A DNA stretch of 42,131 nt from an uncultured Flavobacteriales bacterium. GTDB taxonomy: Bacteria > Bacteroidota > Bacteroidia > Palsa-965. Position numbers and translations under genes: made by a program. The notes under the pieces were generated by a model, which searched no databases, was not told the DNA's origin, and saw only the letters and a program-made list of their open reading frames with translations. Below, one piece after another: positions 24,544 through 32,216 of the stretch. Within the stretch, counting starts at the first letter, position 1. Each line of letters starts with the position of its first letter. The DNA is taken from positions 1 to 42,131 of the forward strand of contig CALJIF010000044.1 in assembly GCA_937974275.1 (NCBI GenBank), read 5' to 3'.

Positions 24544-25410
24544 TTAGCGACGAACGTTCATCGCAGTCAACATGTTACCGTAAACAGTATTGAGGGCTTC
24601 GAGGTTCTCTGCCAAGTTGTTGATCTCAGAACGATACTTGCGAGTATCTTCTACAGATTCGTTTAAGTTAGACAAGATAGACTGGATTCCTTCGTACAAT
24701 GTGTTGGTAGCTTTCAAGTGTTCGTTTGAACCCTGCAATTGCAACTCGTATGCTGCGTTCAATGCAGATAAGTTCTTAGATACTTTCGACAACTGATCGT
24801 TGTAAGTAGCTGCCTCATCATTTGCAACAGCGAACGATTCTAATGTCTTAGAAGCGCGAGAATACGCATCAGCCAATGAATCAACTGAAGAAGAAACGCT
24901 TTCATTAGCGCGCTCGTATGCCTGAGACAAACGACCAACGCTATCTGTAGCTTTCACCAACCCGTCAGAGAAATCTTTTGAAGCAACACTTGCATCAGCG
25001 ATTTCGCCCAACTTAGCAGCGCTGTCGCTCAAATTGCGCATACCTGTTCCCAGGCTCTCCAACAATTCAGGACCAATCTTAGCCTCTTCCAACATTTTGT
25101 CCAATTGCTGAGTCAGATTATCTCCGCCTCCGCCAATTGCCTTACCATGTGAACGGCCTTCTTCGTCTTGCATTCCACCCAATTCAGGGTACACTAATGT
25201 CCAATCGTATTCTTCATGTAATGGTTCAAACGCAGAGAAGATGAAGATCACGGCCTCTGTTCCAAGACCAACGATCAACATTAAACCTGCACCTGGCCAG
25301 TGTTGGATCTTAAACAACGCTCCAACGATTACGACTGCTGCTCCGAAACCATACAGCTTCGCCATGAAGTTCTTCCACTTCTTACTTGCAAAGAGACTGT
25401 TACCGCTCAT
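24544..25410 (-). CDS. gldL: GldL/PorL, T9SS motor protein
   Basis: GldL is the cytoplasmic-membrane motor subunit partnering GldM. Two transmembrane helices are visible at about residues 17-34 and 41-60. Glu52 in the second (VGLGTEAVIFIFSAF) corresponds to the conserved membrane glutamate implicated in proton flow. The GALFKIQHWPGAG loop is a GldL hallmark. The cytoplasmic part (about 100-288) is a long predicted coiled coil with repeated Ser/Leu/Ala heptads. The 288 residues are longer than the shortest GldL proteins because of this region. The gene lies between gldK and gldM. Unlike those neighbours it has no evident Shine-Dalgarno sequence before its ATG. Confidence 0.97.
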   Translation of the reverse strand: MSGNSLFASKKWKNFMAKLYGFGAAVVIVGALFKIQHWPGAGLMLIVGLGTEAVIFIFSAFEPLHEEYDWTLVYPELGGMQDEEGRSHGKAIGGGGDNLTQQLDKMLEEAKIGPELLESLGTGMRNLSDSAAKLGEIADASVASKDFSDGLVKATDSVGRLSQAYERANESVSSSVDSLADAYSRASKTLESFAVANDEAATYNDQLSKVSKNLSALNAAYELQLQGSNEHLKATNTLYEGIQSILSNLNESVEDTRKYRSEINNLAENLEALNTVYGNMLTAMNVRR

Positions 25411-25473
25411 TTTTTCTACTTGTTTGTTTGGTTAGTTAAAAAAGGAATTATTGCTTGGTTTGTTAATTTACAA

Positions 25474-26904
25474 TTATAAATCGTCATCCTTCGAACGACC
25501 CAAGAAGGTCATTGCACAACGGAATCCTACATAACACTTGGCAGTGTCCTGATATTCGTATGTACGTGTACTGTTCTGCAAGTAGAAACCTGCATCTTTC
25601 CACGAACCACCACGAATTACCTTACGACACAATACCGGAACTTGCTCTTCCTGCACAGTAGTTTCGTACTGGTAATCCGGGTTCAAGTCGTGCATGAAAT
25701 CGTAAGCAGATTCATCGAACGCGTTAGAAGTCCACTCTGCTGCGTTACCCGCCATGCAATAGAAGCCCCAATCGTTCGGGTTGTATGAGAAAATCTTAAC
25801 TGTGTGGAAACCACCATCGTCGATATATGAACCGCGCATTGGTTTAAAGTTTCCTAAGAAACATCCACGTGCGTTGCGGATGTAAGGACCGCCCCAAGGG
25901 AATGGTGACAATTGCAGACCACCACGAGCCGCATATTCCCATTCAGATTCAGTTGGTAAACGGAAATCCTGAACTGTTGCTTCACCGTTTCCGCTTAAGA
26001 AGCAGTTCAACAACATGGTACGCCATACACAGAATGCGCGAGCTTGTTTCCAGGTTACGTTTACAACAGGATAATCATCGTAAGCCGGATGCCAGAAATA
26101 CATATTGGTCATTGGCTCGTTAAAGCTATATGTGAAATCGTGGATCCAAGCCAACGTATCCGGATAAACAGGAATTACGTCTTTAATGATGAACACGCTA
26201 CGATTTACGTTGCTCTTGTTGCCTTCTTTAGAAGTTACGTTATAAGATCCAACTTCGCGAGTAGGAAACTGACGTCCGTTTGGTCCCGGAGTAATTTTCG
26301 GAATGTAACGATTAGACTTCTGAGATGCCGTGCGTAAGTCAATACGATAGTATTCGTAAATCAAACGACGTGTGTCGATTTCTTTACGGCGATAGAAGCG
26401 TTCTTCAGCCGGCAAGTACATTGGATCCAATGCAGCTTTTAATTCAGGATCGGTCTCATCCCAACGCAAGCGCATTTCCCAATTTAACGGACGGTAAGGA
26501 TCTTCGGGATAATCTTCATCGATGTACACAGGACCATTGTCCTCGTAACCGATAAAGTCTTCTTCCATGATCAACCAATCTTCTTCTGCTACTTCAGACA
26601 AAAGACGACGAGCGATGGAGTCACGCACCCAGTATACGAACTGGCGGTACTCGTTATTGGATATCTCGGTTTGGTCCATGTAGAACGCCTGTACTGACAC
26701 CGTTTTGGATTTGGTGGTGTGCGCATACGGGATGTCCTCATCGCTTGGCCCCATGTTGTAACTGCCCATAGGACAGTATAACATTCCATACGGGTCAAAC
26801 GGATACCATGCCGGTCGGTCTTGCACGCCAACTAACTGACCATTCTCTTGCGAACAAGAGCTCATCAGTATTGCAGCGATGCCAACGATCAAGATACGTT
26901 TCAT
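25474..26904 (-). CDS. gldK: GldK/PorK, T9SS outer-membrane lipoprotein
   Basis: GldK forms the ring with GldN at the periplasmic face of the outer membrane. The 476-residue protein has a lipoprotein signal (MKRILIVGIAAILMSSC, Cys17) and a formylglycine-generating-enzyme (sulfatase-modifying-factor) fold typical of GldK/GldJ. Recognisable blocks are FYMDQTEISNNEYRQFV, YPVVNVTWKQARAFCVWR, LPTESEWEYAARGG, MAGNAAEWTSNAF and VIRGGSWKD. The FGE fold is structural here; no sulfatase modification is expected. A strong Shine-Dalgarno (GGAGG at 26913-26909) precedes the ATG. It leads the gldKLMN series after porP. Confidence 0.96.
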   Translation of the reverse strand: MKRILIVGIAAILMSSCSQENGQLVGVQDRPAWYPFDPYGMLYCPMGSYNMGPSDEDIPYAHTTKSKTVSVQAFYMDQTEISNNEYRQFVYWVRDSIARRLLSEVAEEDWLIMEEDFIGYEDNGPVYIDEDYPEDPYRPLNWEMRLRWDETDPELKAALDPMYLPAEERFYRRKEIDTRRLIYEYYRIDLRTASQKSNRYIPKITPGPNGRQFPTREVGSYNVTSKEGNKSNVNRSVFIIKDVIPVYPDTLAWIHDFTYSFNEPMTNMYFWHPAYDDYPVVNVTWKQARAFCVWRTMLLNCFLSGNGEATVQDFRLPTESEWEYAARGGLQLSPFPWGGPYIRNARGCFLGNFKPMRGSYIDDGGFHTVKIFSYNPNDWGFYCMAGNAAEWTSNAFDESAYDFMHDLNPDYQYETTVQEEQVPVLCRKVIRGGSWKDAGFYLQNSTRTYEYQDTAKCYVGFRCAMTFLGRSKDDDL

Positions 26905-27091
26905 TTTGCCTCCTTTAGTTTCCCTTTTAGTTAGTAGTGTTGTTTCCCTTTATTATTAAACGATGTTCCCGCATCGTAAATTGTTCCCTTTGCAACAAAA
27001 TCGTCACTTTTTTCAGGCGACGATTTGAAACGACAGGACTCGCTTCTACGGTAATTGTTTCGGTTAGGTTACAATTTGATCAATTTCCTTA
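26905..27091 (-). promoter_or_regulatory. Intergenic region porP-gldK with hairpins and short repeats
   Basis: The 187-base gap holds two hairpins: AAATCGTC / GACGATTT (26998-27005 with 27019-27026) and ACGATG / CATCGT (26960-26965 with 26972-26977). Read on the minus strand it also has three copies of AAAGGGAA(A)C plus a related CGGGAAC. The first hairpin has a modest T-rich tail on the minus strand and could be a partial terminator after porP. I see no TAnnTTTG box, so gldKLMN may rely on readthrough from the porP promoter. Confidence 0.35.
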
Positions 27092-28075
27092 TTAGTCGAA
27101 CAAACGAACGTCACCGTGACCTTCACGCTTCGGCGTGATTTCGATAGGATGACAGTAGTTCAAGAATAATTCGAAAGAACCGCTGTTGTATTTACCTAAA
27201 TTAGATGTCGTGTAGTCGTATGCGAAACCAACTTTCAAGCCACCGTTCTCACCGATTTTATCGTGTGGAATCTGGAAACCTAACATTGGAATAACCGCAT
27301 CCTGGAAGCGGTAACCTGCACCAAACCAGAAGCGCTGATTATATACCGCTAATACGTTAACATCAAAAGTAGTAACTGTAGCATCAGACTTTACTAAGAA
27401 AGACGGACGGATAGACCAAGCTCCACCGGTTTCCCAGTTGTATCCACCGGTAATAAAGTAATGACGCGCCATGTTATACACTAAATTGTGTGTAACCGTG
27501 CCAACTTGAACAGTTCCGTCATCAATAGTGTTAGCCGGCAAGTGAGTGGAAGATAAACCGATCCACAAGTTCTGGCGCTGATACCACAATCCGAATCCTA
27601 CGTCAAAAGTTGTTTTTGCCATAACCGGAGGCGGGATAGCCACGTCGTTCTGCCAGTTTGTAGTAGCAATCCACTGGTTGGTACCTGTTGGTCCGATACG
27701 CTTACTAACAGCGCCGGCTTCGATACCGATACCCAATGTTCCGCCACCCACATCATTAATATGGAAAGAGTATGCTAAACGGTAAGCCATGGTTTGTTCG
27801 AAACCAAGCTTATCATACATTACGTTTAAGCCTAAACCACCACGCAATGGGGGAACGTAGCCGTCGATAGAAAGCACACCGCTTTGAGGTGCTCCATCAA
27901 ACCCGCTCCACTGTTGACGGGCGATTAATGTACCGCACAACGCCTGACGCATGCCCGCATAAGCCGGATTCATGAACATTTTGTTGTACATGTACTGAGA
28001 AAATTGCGGGTCTTGCTGAGCAAATCCGCTCATTACACCTAGCGCAAGCGCAATAGTGGTAAGGGTTTTCTTCAT
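27092..28075 (-). CDS. porP: PorP/SprF-family T9SS outer-membrane protein
   Basis: The 327-residue protein has a signal peptide (ending MSGFAQQ) followed by the family block DPQFSQYMYNKMFMNPAYAG, then an outer-membrane beta-barrel. It belongs to the PorP/SprF family, whose members work with T9SS in secretion or surface anchoring of specific cargo. The location immediately upstream of gldK is the usual one for the PorP that belongs to the core machinery. It has its own predicted promoter and a 5' UTR of about 50 bases. Confidence 0.93.
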   Translation of the reverse strand: MKKTLTTIALALGVMSGFAQQDPQFSQYMYNKMFMNPAYAGMRQALCGTLIARQQWSGFDGAPQSGVLSIDGYVPPLRGGLGLNVMYDKLGFEQTMAYRLAYSFHINDVGGGTLGIGIEAGAVSKRIGPTGTNQWIATTNWQNDVAIPPPVMAKTTFDVGFGLWYQRQNLWIGLSSTHLPANTIDDGTVQVGTVTHNLVYNMARHYFITGGYNWETGGAWSIRPSFLVKSDATVTTFDVNVLAVYNQRFWFGAGYRFQDAVIPMLGFQIPHDKIGENGGLKVGFAYDYTTSNLGKYNSGSFELFLNYCHPIEITPKREGHGDVRLFD

Positions 28076-28131
28076 AATGAATTTATTTTTCCTGTCTTAA
28101 TTTCTGGTCTTTACAGAATACACTTAGGTCG

Positions 28132-28162
28132 CTAAGATAGATATCCTCAATAACAAAACAAA
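28132..28162 (-). promoter_or_regulatory. Predicted promoter of porP and the gld cluster
   Basis: On the minus strand TTTG (28162-28159), a 19-base spacer and TATCTTAG (28139-28132) fit the Bacteroidota promoter with one mismatch in the -7 box. A 5-bp hairpin CTTAG/CTAAG (28123-28136) overlaps the predicted start region. Confidence 0.6.
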
Positions 28163-28248
28163 TCTTTTTTAACCTCAACCTGTTAAAAAGGGCATAATTT
28201 GTTAAAAAAGGAGTCCTAAGATACCCGTTTGGGAGATATAACTCCTCT

Positions 28249-28278
28249 ATTTTCAAAAAGATACAGGATTTTGAAAAT
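28249..28278 (-). terminator. AT-rich inverted repeat after the arginase-fold gene
   Basis: Perfect 10-bp arms ATTTTCAAAA / TTTTGAAAAT around a 10-base loop, immediately after the stop codon. It lacks a clean T-tract on the minus strand, so a terminator function is uncertain. Confidence 0.4.
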
Positions 28279-28279
28279 G

Positions 28280-29467
28280 TTAAAAGAGTTTTTGAAAAGT
28301 TTGCCACCAACGATCCGGCATTTCTTCCTCGCAGGCCAATTGATAATCGCTGTAGGTGCAGGGCACGAGTGCGTGTCGTTCAAATTTGAGGCGTTGATTG
28401 GGCGGATAAGGAACTTCCATCCACCAACGGTCGCTTTTGGAACTTTTGTAAAAGACAATTTCGTGTTTATGATCCTTCAGAAACACTCTGTATTTCGTGT
28501 ATTCTGAAATATCGGTGAACGGATAATCTTTTTTTCGGTTATAGTAGCCTTCCAGAAAGCACCAAACCATTTGCGCCACCAAATGCGCCGATTGACCGCT
28601 CTGGTCGAAGGCCGGGTTCATTTCGTAAATACCGAATGAGGAACATTTATCGCTGATACCTGCGTAGCGGGCCAAGCGACATGCTTCATCCCCTGTGAAT
28701 CCGTTCGGACCGGCTTGCTCGTGCGCGGGAGATTCTGATCGGCGAATTGAACTCATGTCAAAAGCCACCATATCCGCGTTGCGAATAATCGGTTCAATAT
28801 CTTCCAACTTCGCGCGGCATTGTCCTAAGCGATGTACATCGAAATTCAATTTGGCCATTAAATCAACGGCGCTTTGTTCTACAAAGTAGGTTTGATAACC
28901 GATATTGGAAAAATTGAACAGCATATTCGGTTGATGTAAAATGATTTTACTCAACCATGATTTATTGTGTAATTCATCATCCGCGCCACCGAGATCAAAT
29001 TCCGGATCAATGGAAACAAGATTAACCGTTTGTTCGATGGCTTCATACGCGAGATATTGCGCATACGCCAACTCATTGCCACCGCCGATTATAATTGGAA
29101 TAATATTTTTTCGCAACAACGCACCAATAACGGTCTTCAGCGCGAAGTCGGTATCGCCGGGTTGATTACCTGCACGAATGTTGCCTAAATCAGCGCACCG
29201 AAGTTCCCAATTGGACTGAAACAATTTGTACAACCATCCGCGCACGTGGTCGGGAGCGAGGGCACAACCATTGTTATTAACCGCACGACGATCTTCCATG
29301 ACTCCGATTAATGCAAACTGCACTCCATCAAGGTCAGGCCATTCGTCTCCTTCTTTATACACGCGGATCAGACTACCCAACTGAGTAGATAAAAAATTAT
29401 AGTTGCCGTTAATGGCATTCCATTTAACCGGCTCAAAAAATTCAGGGAACTGCAGATTCGTTGACAT
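28280..29467 (-). CDS. Arginase-fold protein with lost metal ligands
   Basis: The 395-residue protein resembles the arginase / agmatinase / formimidoylglutamase superfamily, with blocks IIPIIIGGGNELAYAQY, LVSIDPEFDLGG and ADMVAFDMSSIRRSESP. The classic manganese ligands are altered: GGGH reads GGGN (Asn131), DxHxD reads Asp154-Pro-Glu156-Phe-Asp158, and the DxD of the last motif reads Asp237-Met-Ser239. Three of six ligands thus appear replaced, so ureohydrolase activity is doubtful and a pseudoenzyme or altered-metal enzyme is likely. The C terminus (about 320-395) is an extra aromatic-rich extension. It lies between topA and porP/gldK. Automatic annotation as formimidoylglutamase would probably be misleading. 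Confidence 0.8.
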   Translation of the reverse strand: MSTNLQFPEFFEPVKWNAINGNYNFLSTQLGSLIRVYKEGDEWPDLDGVQFALIGVMEDRRAVNNNGCALAPDHVRGWLYKLFQSNWELRCADLGNIRAGNQPGDTDFALKTVIGALLRKNIIPIIIGGGNELAYAQYLAYEAIEQTVNLVSIDPEFDLGGADDELHNKSWLSKIILHQPNMLFNFSNIGYQTYFVEQSAVDLMAKLNFDVHRLGQCRAKLEDIEPIIRNADMVAFDMSSIRRSESPAHEQAGPNGFTGDEACRLARYAGISDKCSSFGIYEMNPAFDQSGQSAHLVAQMVWCFLEGYYNRKKDYPFTDISEYTKYRVFLKDHKHEIVFYKSSKSDRWWMEVPYPPNQRLKFERHALVPCTYSDYQLACEEEMPDRWWQTFQKLF

Positions 29468-29490
29468 AAGGAAGGCTATTGGACAAATAT

Positions 29491-29525
29491 TAAAAAGTCA
29501 CTGCGCAATAAACACGCAGTGACTT
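29491..29525 (-). terminator. Intrinsic terminator after topA
   Basis: Perfect 11-bp stem AAGTCACTGCG / CGCAGTGACTT (29525-29515 and 29505-29495) followed by TTTTTAATA on the minus strand. It lies 24 bases upstream of the arginase-fold gene start, so that gene is probably transcribed separately. Confidence 0.88.
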
Positions 29526-29558
29526 AATCTTTATTCAATACCTAAAGTTGATAAGTAC

Positions 29559-31991
29559 CTATTTGGCCTTCTTACTTGCGGCAGCTTTTTTCGCCGGCTT
29601 CTTCTTCGGAGTTGCAGATTTCTTTGCCGGAGCTTTCGTCTTTTTTGCCGGAGCTTTTGTTGCTTTAGCCGGAACTGCTTTTGATGCAGCTGCTTTTTTC
29701 GATTTGCCACCACCCTGCTCTTCCGCAAGTTTCAGGCAATCCTGCAACGATAACGTCAAAGGATCTGTTCCTTTCGGCAGGCGGAAATTATCCTTGCCGA
29801 TAGCCAGATATGGCCCCCAACGTCCATTCAATAAACGAACATCGGGACGTTCCGGTGCAAAAACCTTGATTTCTTTCTCTGCATCGGCTTTGCGTTTAGC
29901 CTCTATAATTTCGATGCACCGTTCAACAGAAACAGACATCGGATCATCCGTTTTCGGAATCGAGTAAAATGCACTGTTGTGTTGGATATACGGACCAAAT
30001 CGGCCAATGGCAATTTTCATATCCTTGCCTTCGTATTGTCCGGATATACGCGGCAATTTGAACAATTCCAATGCCTCTTCCAGCGTAATCATCTCTAAGC
30101 GCTGATCTTTGCGCAGACTAGCGAATTTTTTGTTTTCATCATCGCTTTCGCCGATTTGAGCCAATGGACCGAATCGACCAATACGAGCGTAAACATTTTT
30201 ACCGCTATTCGGATCAACACCCAACAAACGCTCGCCGCTTGCACGCTCCGATGTTTCTGATGTTTTTTCTACTTCCTGATGAAACGGACGATAAAAATCT
30301 TTCAGCATTTTTCTCCAATCCATCTCACCTTCCGCGATACGATCGAACTCTTCTTCTACCGATGCGGTGAAGTTGTAATCCATGATTTGCGGGAAGTATT
30401 GTTGCAAGAAATCGGTTACTACCATTCCGATATCGGTTGGGAATAATTTTGATTTCTCGGCACCTGTATTTTCAGTACGAATTTCTTCGTTGATATTTCC
30501 GCTTTTCAACGTTAACACGTCGTAGTTGCGCGGTTTCCCTTCACGATCTTCGCGCACTACATAACCACGATCCTGAACCGTTGAAATAGTTGGCGCATAA
30601 GTTGAAGGGCGGCCAATTCCGAGCTCTTCTAATTTCTTCACCAAACTCGCTTCCGTATACCGCGGAGGATGGTGTGTGAAGCGCTGTGTAGCCGTGATAT
30701 TCTCGAGTCCGAGTTGTTGGCCAACACTCATTGCAGGCAACATACCTTCCTGCTTTTCGTTGTCCTCTCCTTCATCATCAGAAGATTCCATATACACTTT
30801 TAGGAATCCGTCGAACTTGATGACTTCACCTTGCGCAACGAATGTTTCCGTAGTTGCAGCCGTTCCAATTTGTGCAGTTGTTTTTTCAAGTTCTGCATCC
30901 GCCATCTGAGAAGCCAACGTGCGTTTCCAGATGAGATCGTACAAGCGCATTTCATCGCGTTCACCATCAATGGAACTGTTTTCCATGTATGTTGGACGAA
31001 TCGCTTCGTGAGCTTCCTGTGCACCTTTACTCTTCGTTTTATAACGACGTGGGTTCACGTATTTCTCGCCGAAATTATTTTTGATCACACCTGCCGCCAT
31101 CTCCATTGCGAGATCCGAAAGATTAACACTATCGGTTCGCATGTATGTAATTTTTCCGCTTTCGTATAAGCGCTGTGCAACGCTCATGGTGCGCTTTACG
31201 GAGAAGCCTAACTTTCGTGATGCTTCCTGTTGTAACGTAGATGTTGTGAACGGAGCAGCCGGTGATTTTTTTGCCGGTTTTGTATCCAGCGCGTTTACCG
31301 TGAATACAGCGTTTCTACATTTCTGAAGAAAGGCCATAGCTTCGTCACGAGAAGTGAAATTACTTTTCAATTCCGCTTTGAAAGCCGCGCTGCCTGCAAG
31401 AAACAAGGCGCTCACTTTGAACGAAGACACCGATTTGTGATTCAGAATTTCACGTTCCCGCTCCACAATCAATCGCACGGCAACACTTTGTACGCGACCT
31501 GCAGACAAGGAAGGTTTAATTTTCTTCCACAAAATCGGAGACAACTCGAAGCCCACTAAACGATCCAGAATTCGACGCGCCTGTTGCGCATCAACCAGGT
31601 GTTTATCTATGGTGCGGGGATTCTGAATAGCCTTTAAAATTGCAGGCTTGGTGATTTCATGAAACACAATTCGTTTCGTGTTATCGTCATCTAACTTTAA
31701 GGTTTCAAATAAGTGCCATGAAATAGCTTCTCCTTCGCGGTCCTCATCCGTTGCTAACCAAACAACCTCTGCTGATTTTGCTAATTTTCTTAATTCCGCT
31801 ACTACCTTCTCTTTATCCGGACTCACTTCGTACACCGGACTGAAATCTTTATCCGTATCCACGGCCATTCCCTTCTTGGCTAAATCGCGCACGTGACCGA
31901 ACGATGATTTCACCAAAAAATCTTTCCCCAAAAATCCTTCAATGGTTTTTGCCTTCGCAGGGGACTCCACAATAACTAGGTTTTTTGCCAT
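29559..31991 (-). CDS. topA: DNA topoisomerase I (type IA)
   Basis: TopA relaxes negative supercoils by single-strand passage. The 810 residues start with the Toprim domain (NLVIVESPAKAKTIEGFLG, then TDEDREGEAISWHL with Asp82-Glu83-Asp84). The core follows, with SAGRVQSVAVRLIVERE and the active-site Tyr283 in GKITYMRTDSVN. The C-terminal part has Toprim_Crpt-type repeats (KMAIGRFGPYIQ-like and RLLNGRWGPYLAIGK) instead of Cys4 zinc fingers. The last 45 or so residues are a Lys/Ala/Pro-rich, histone-H1-like tail (PAKKTKAPAKK, SKKAK). The start at 31991 is the only sensible ATG before the Toprim motif. Confidence 0.97.
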   Translation of the reverse strand: MAKNLVIVESPAKAKTIEGFLGKDFLVKSSFGHVRDLAKKGMAVDTDKDFSPVYEVSPDKEKVVAELRKLAKSAEVVWLATDEDREGEAISWHLFETLKLDDDNTKRIVFHEITKPAILKAIQNPRTIDKHLVDAQQARRILDRLVGFELSPILWKKIKPSLSAGRVQSVAVRLIVEREREILNHKSVSSFKVSALFLAGSAAFKAELKSNFTSRDEAMAFLQKCRNAVFTVNALDTKPAKKSPAAPFTTSTLQQEASRKLGFSVKRTMSVAQRLYESGKITYMRTDSVNLSDLAMEMAAGVIKNNFGEKYVNPRRYKTKSKGAQEAHEAIRPTYMENSSIDGERDEMRLYDLIWKRTLASQMADAELEKTTAQIGTAATTETFVAQGEVIKFDGFLKVYMESSDDEGEDNEKQEGMLPAMSVGQQLGLENITATQRFTHHPPRYTEASLVKKLEELGIGRPSTYAPTISTVQDRGYVVREDREGKPRNYDVLTLKSGNINEEIRTENTGAEKSKLFPTDIGMVVTDFLQQYFPQIMDYNFTASVEEEFDRIAEGEMDWRKMLKDFYRPFHQEVEKTSETSERASGERLLGVDPNSGKNVYARIGRFGPLAQIGESDDENKKFASLRKDQRLEMITLEEALELFKLPRISGQYEGKDMKIAIGRFGPYIQHNSAFYSIPKTDDPMSVSVERCIEIIEAKRKADAEKEIKVFAPERPDVRLLNGRWGPYLAIGKDNFRLPKGTDPLTLSLQDCLKLAEEQGGGKSKKAAASKAVPAKATKAPAKKTKAPAKKSATPKKKPAKKAAASKKAK

Positions 31992-32101
31992 AATGCTTCT
32001 TCTAAACTGCTACACTTTTACGTTCGACAGGTTGCAAAGAAAAAGCAAGAGTTGCGAGACTTCCAAATACTGACATGCTCCAAGTCGGTCAGATTTCTCC
32101 C

Positions 32102-32119
32102 CTATTTATATATAAATAG
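32102..32119. repeat. 18-base perfect palindrome between topA and miaB
   Basis: CTATTTATATATAAATAG reads the same on both strands. It is pure A/T apart from the end bases and lies in the 225-base divergent region between the topA and miaB starts. It may be an operator or an easily melted or cruciform element. Confidence 0.5.
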
Positions 32120-32170
32120 AGATTTTCGAACAATCCAAATATTTTTTTTGAAAGTTTAACCAACTGCCAT

Positions 32171-32201
32171 TTTGACAGGGAAATATTATGCCTTACCTTC
32201 G
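32171..32201 (+). promoter_or_regulatory. Predicted miaB promoter
   Basis: TTTG (32171-32174), a 19-base spacer and TACCTTCG (32194-32201) match the -33/-7 consensus with one mismatch. The miaB ATG lies 15 bases further on. Confidence 0.6.
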
Positions 32202-32216
32202 TCCTCCCAAAAAAAT

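Noticed and set aside
28229..28507. Plus-strand ORF of 92 codons overlapping the end of the arginase-fold gene
   Set aside because: It runs antisense to a well-supported coding end and through the AT-rich inverted repeat; no start context or family signal.
29548..29967. Plus-strand ORF rich in Ala and Phe opposite topA
   Set aside because: It is the reverse reading of the Lys/Ala-rich topA tail; low complexity explains the long open frame.
32172..32216. TTG-initiated extension of miaB
   Set aside because: It overlaps the predicted -33 and -7 elements; ATG 32217 fits better.
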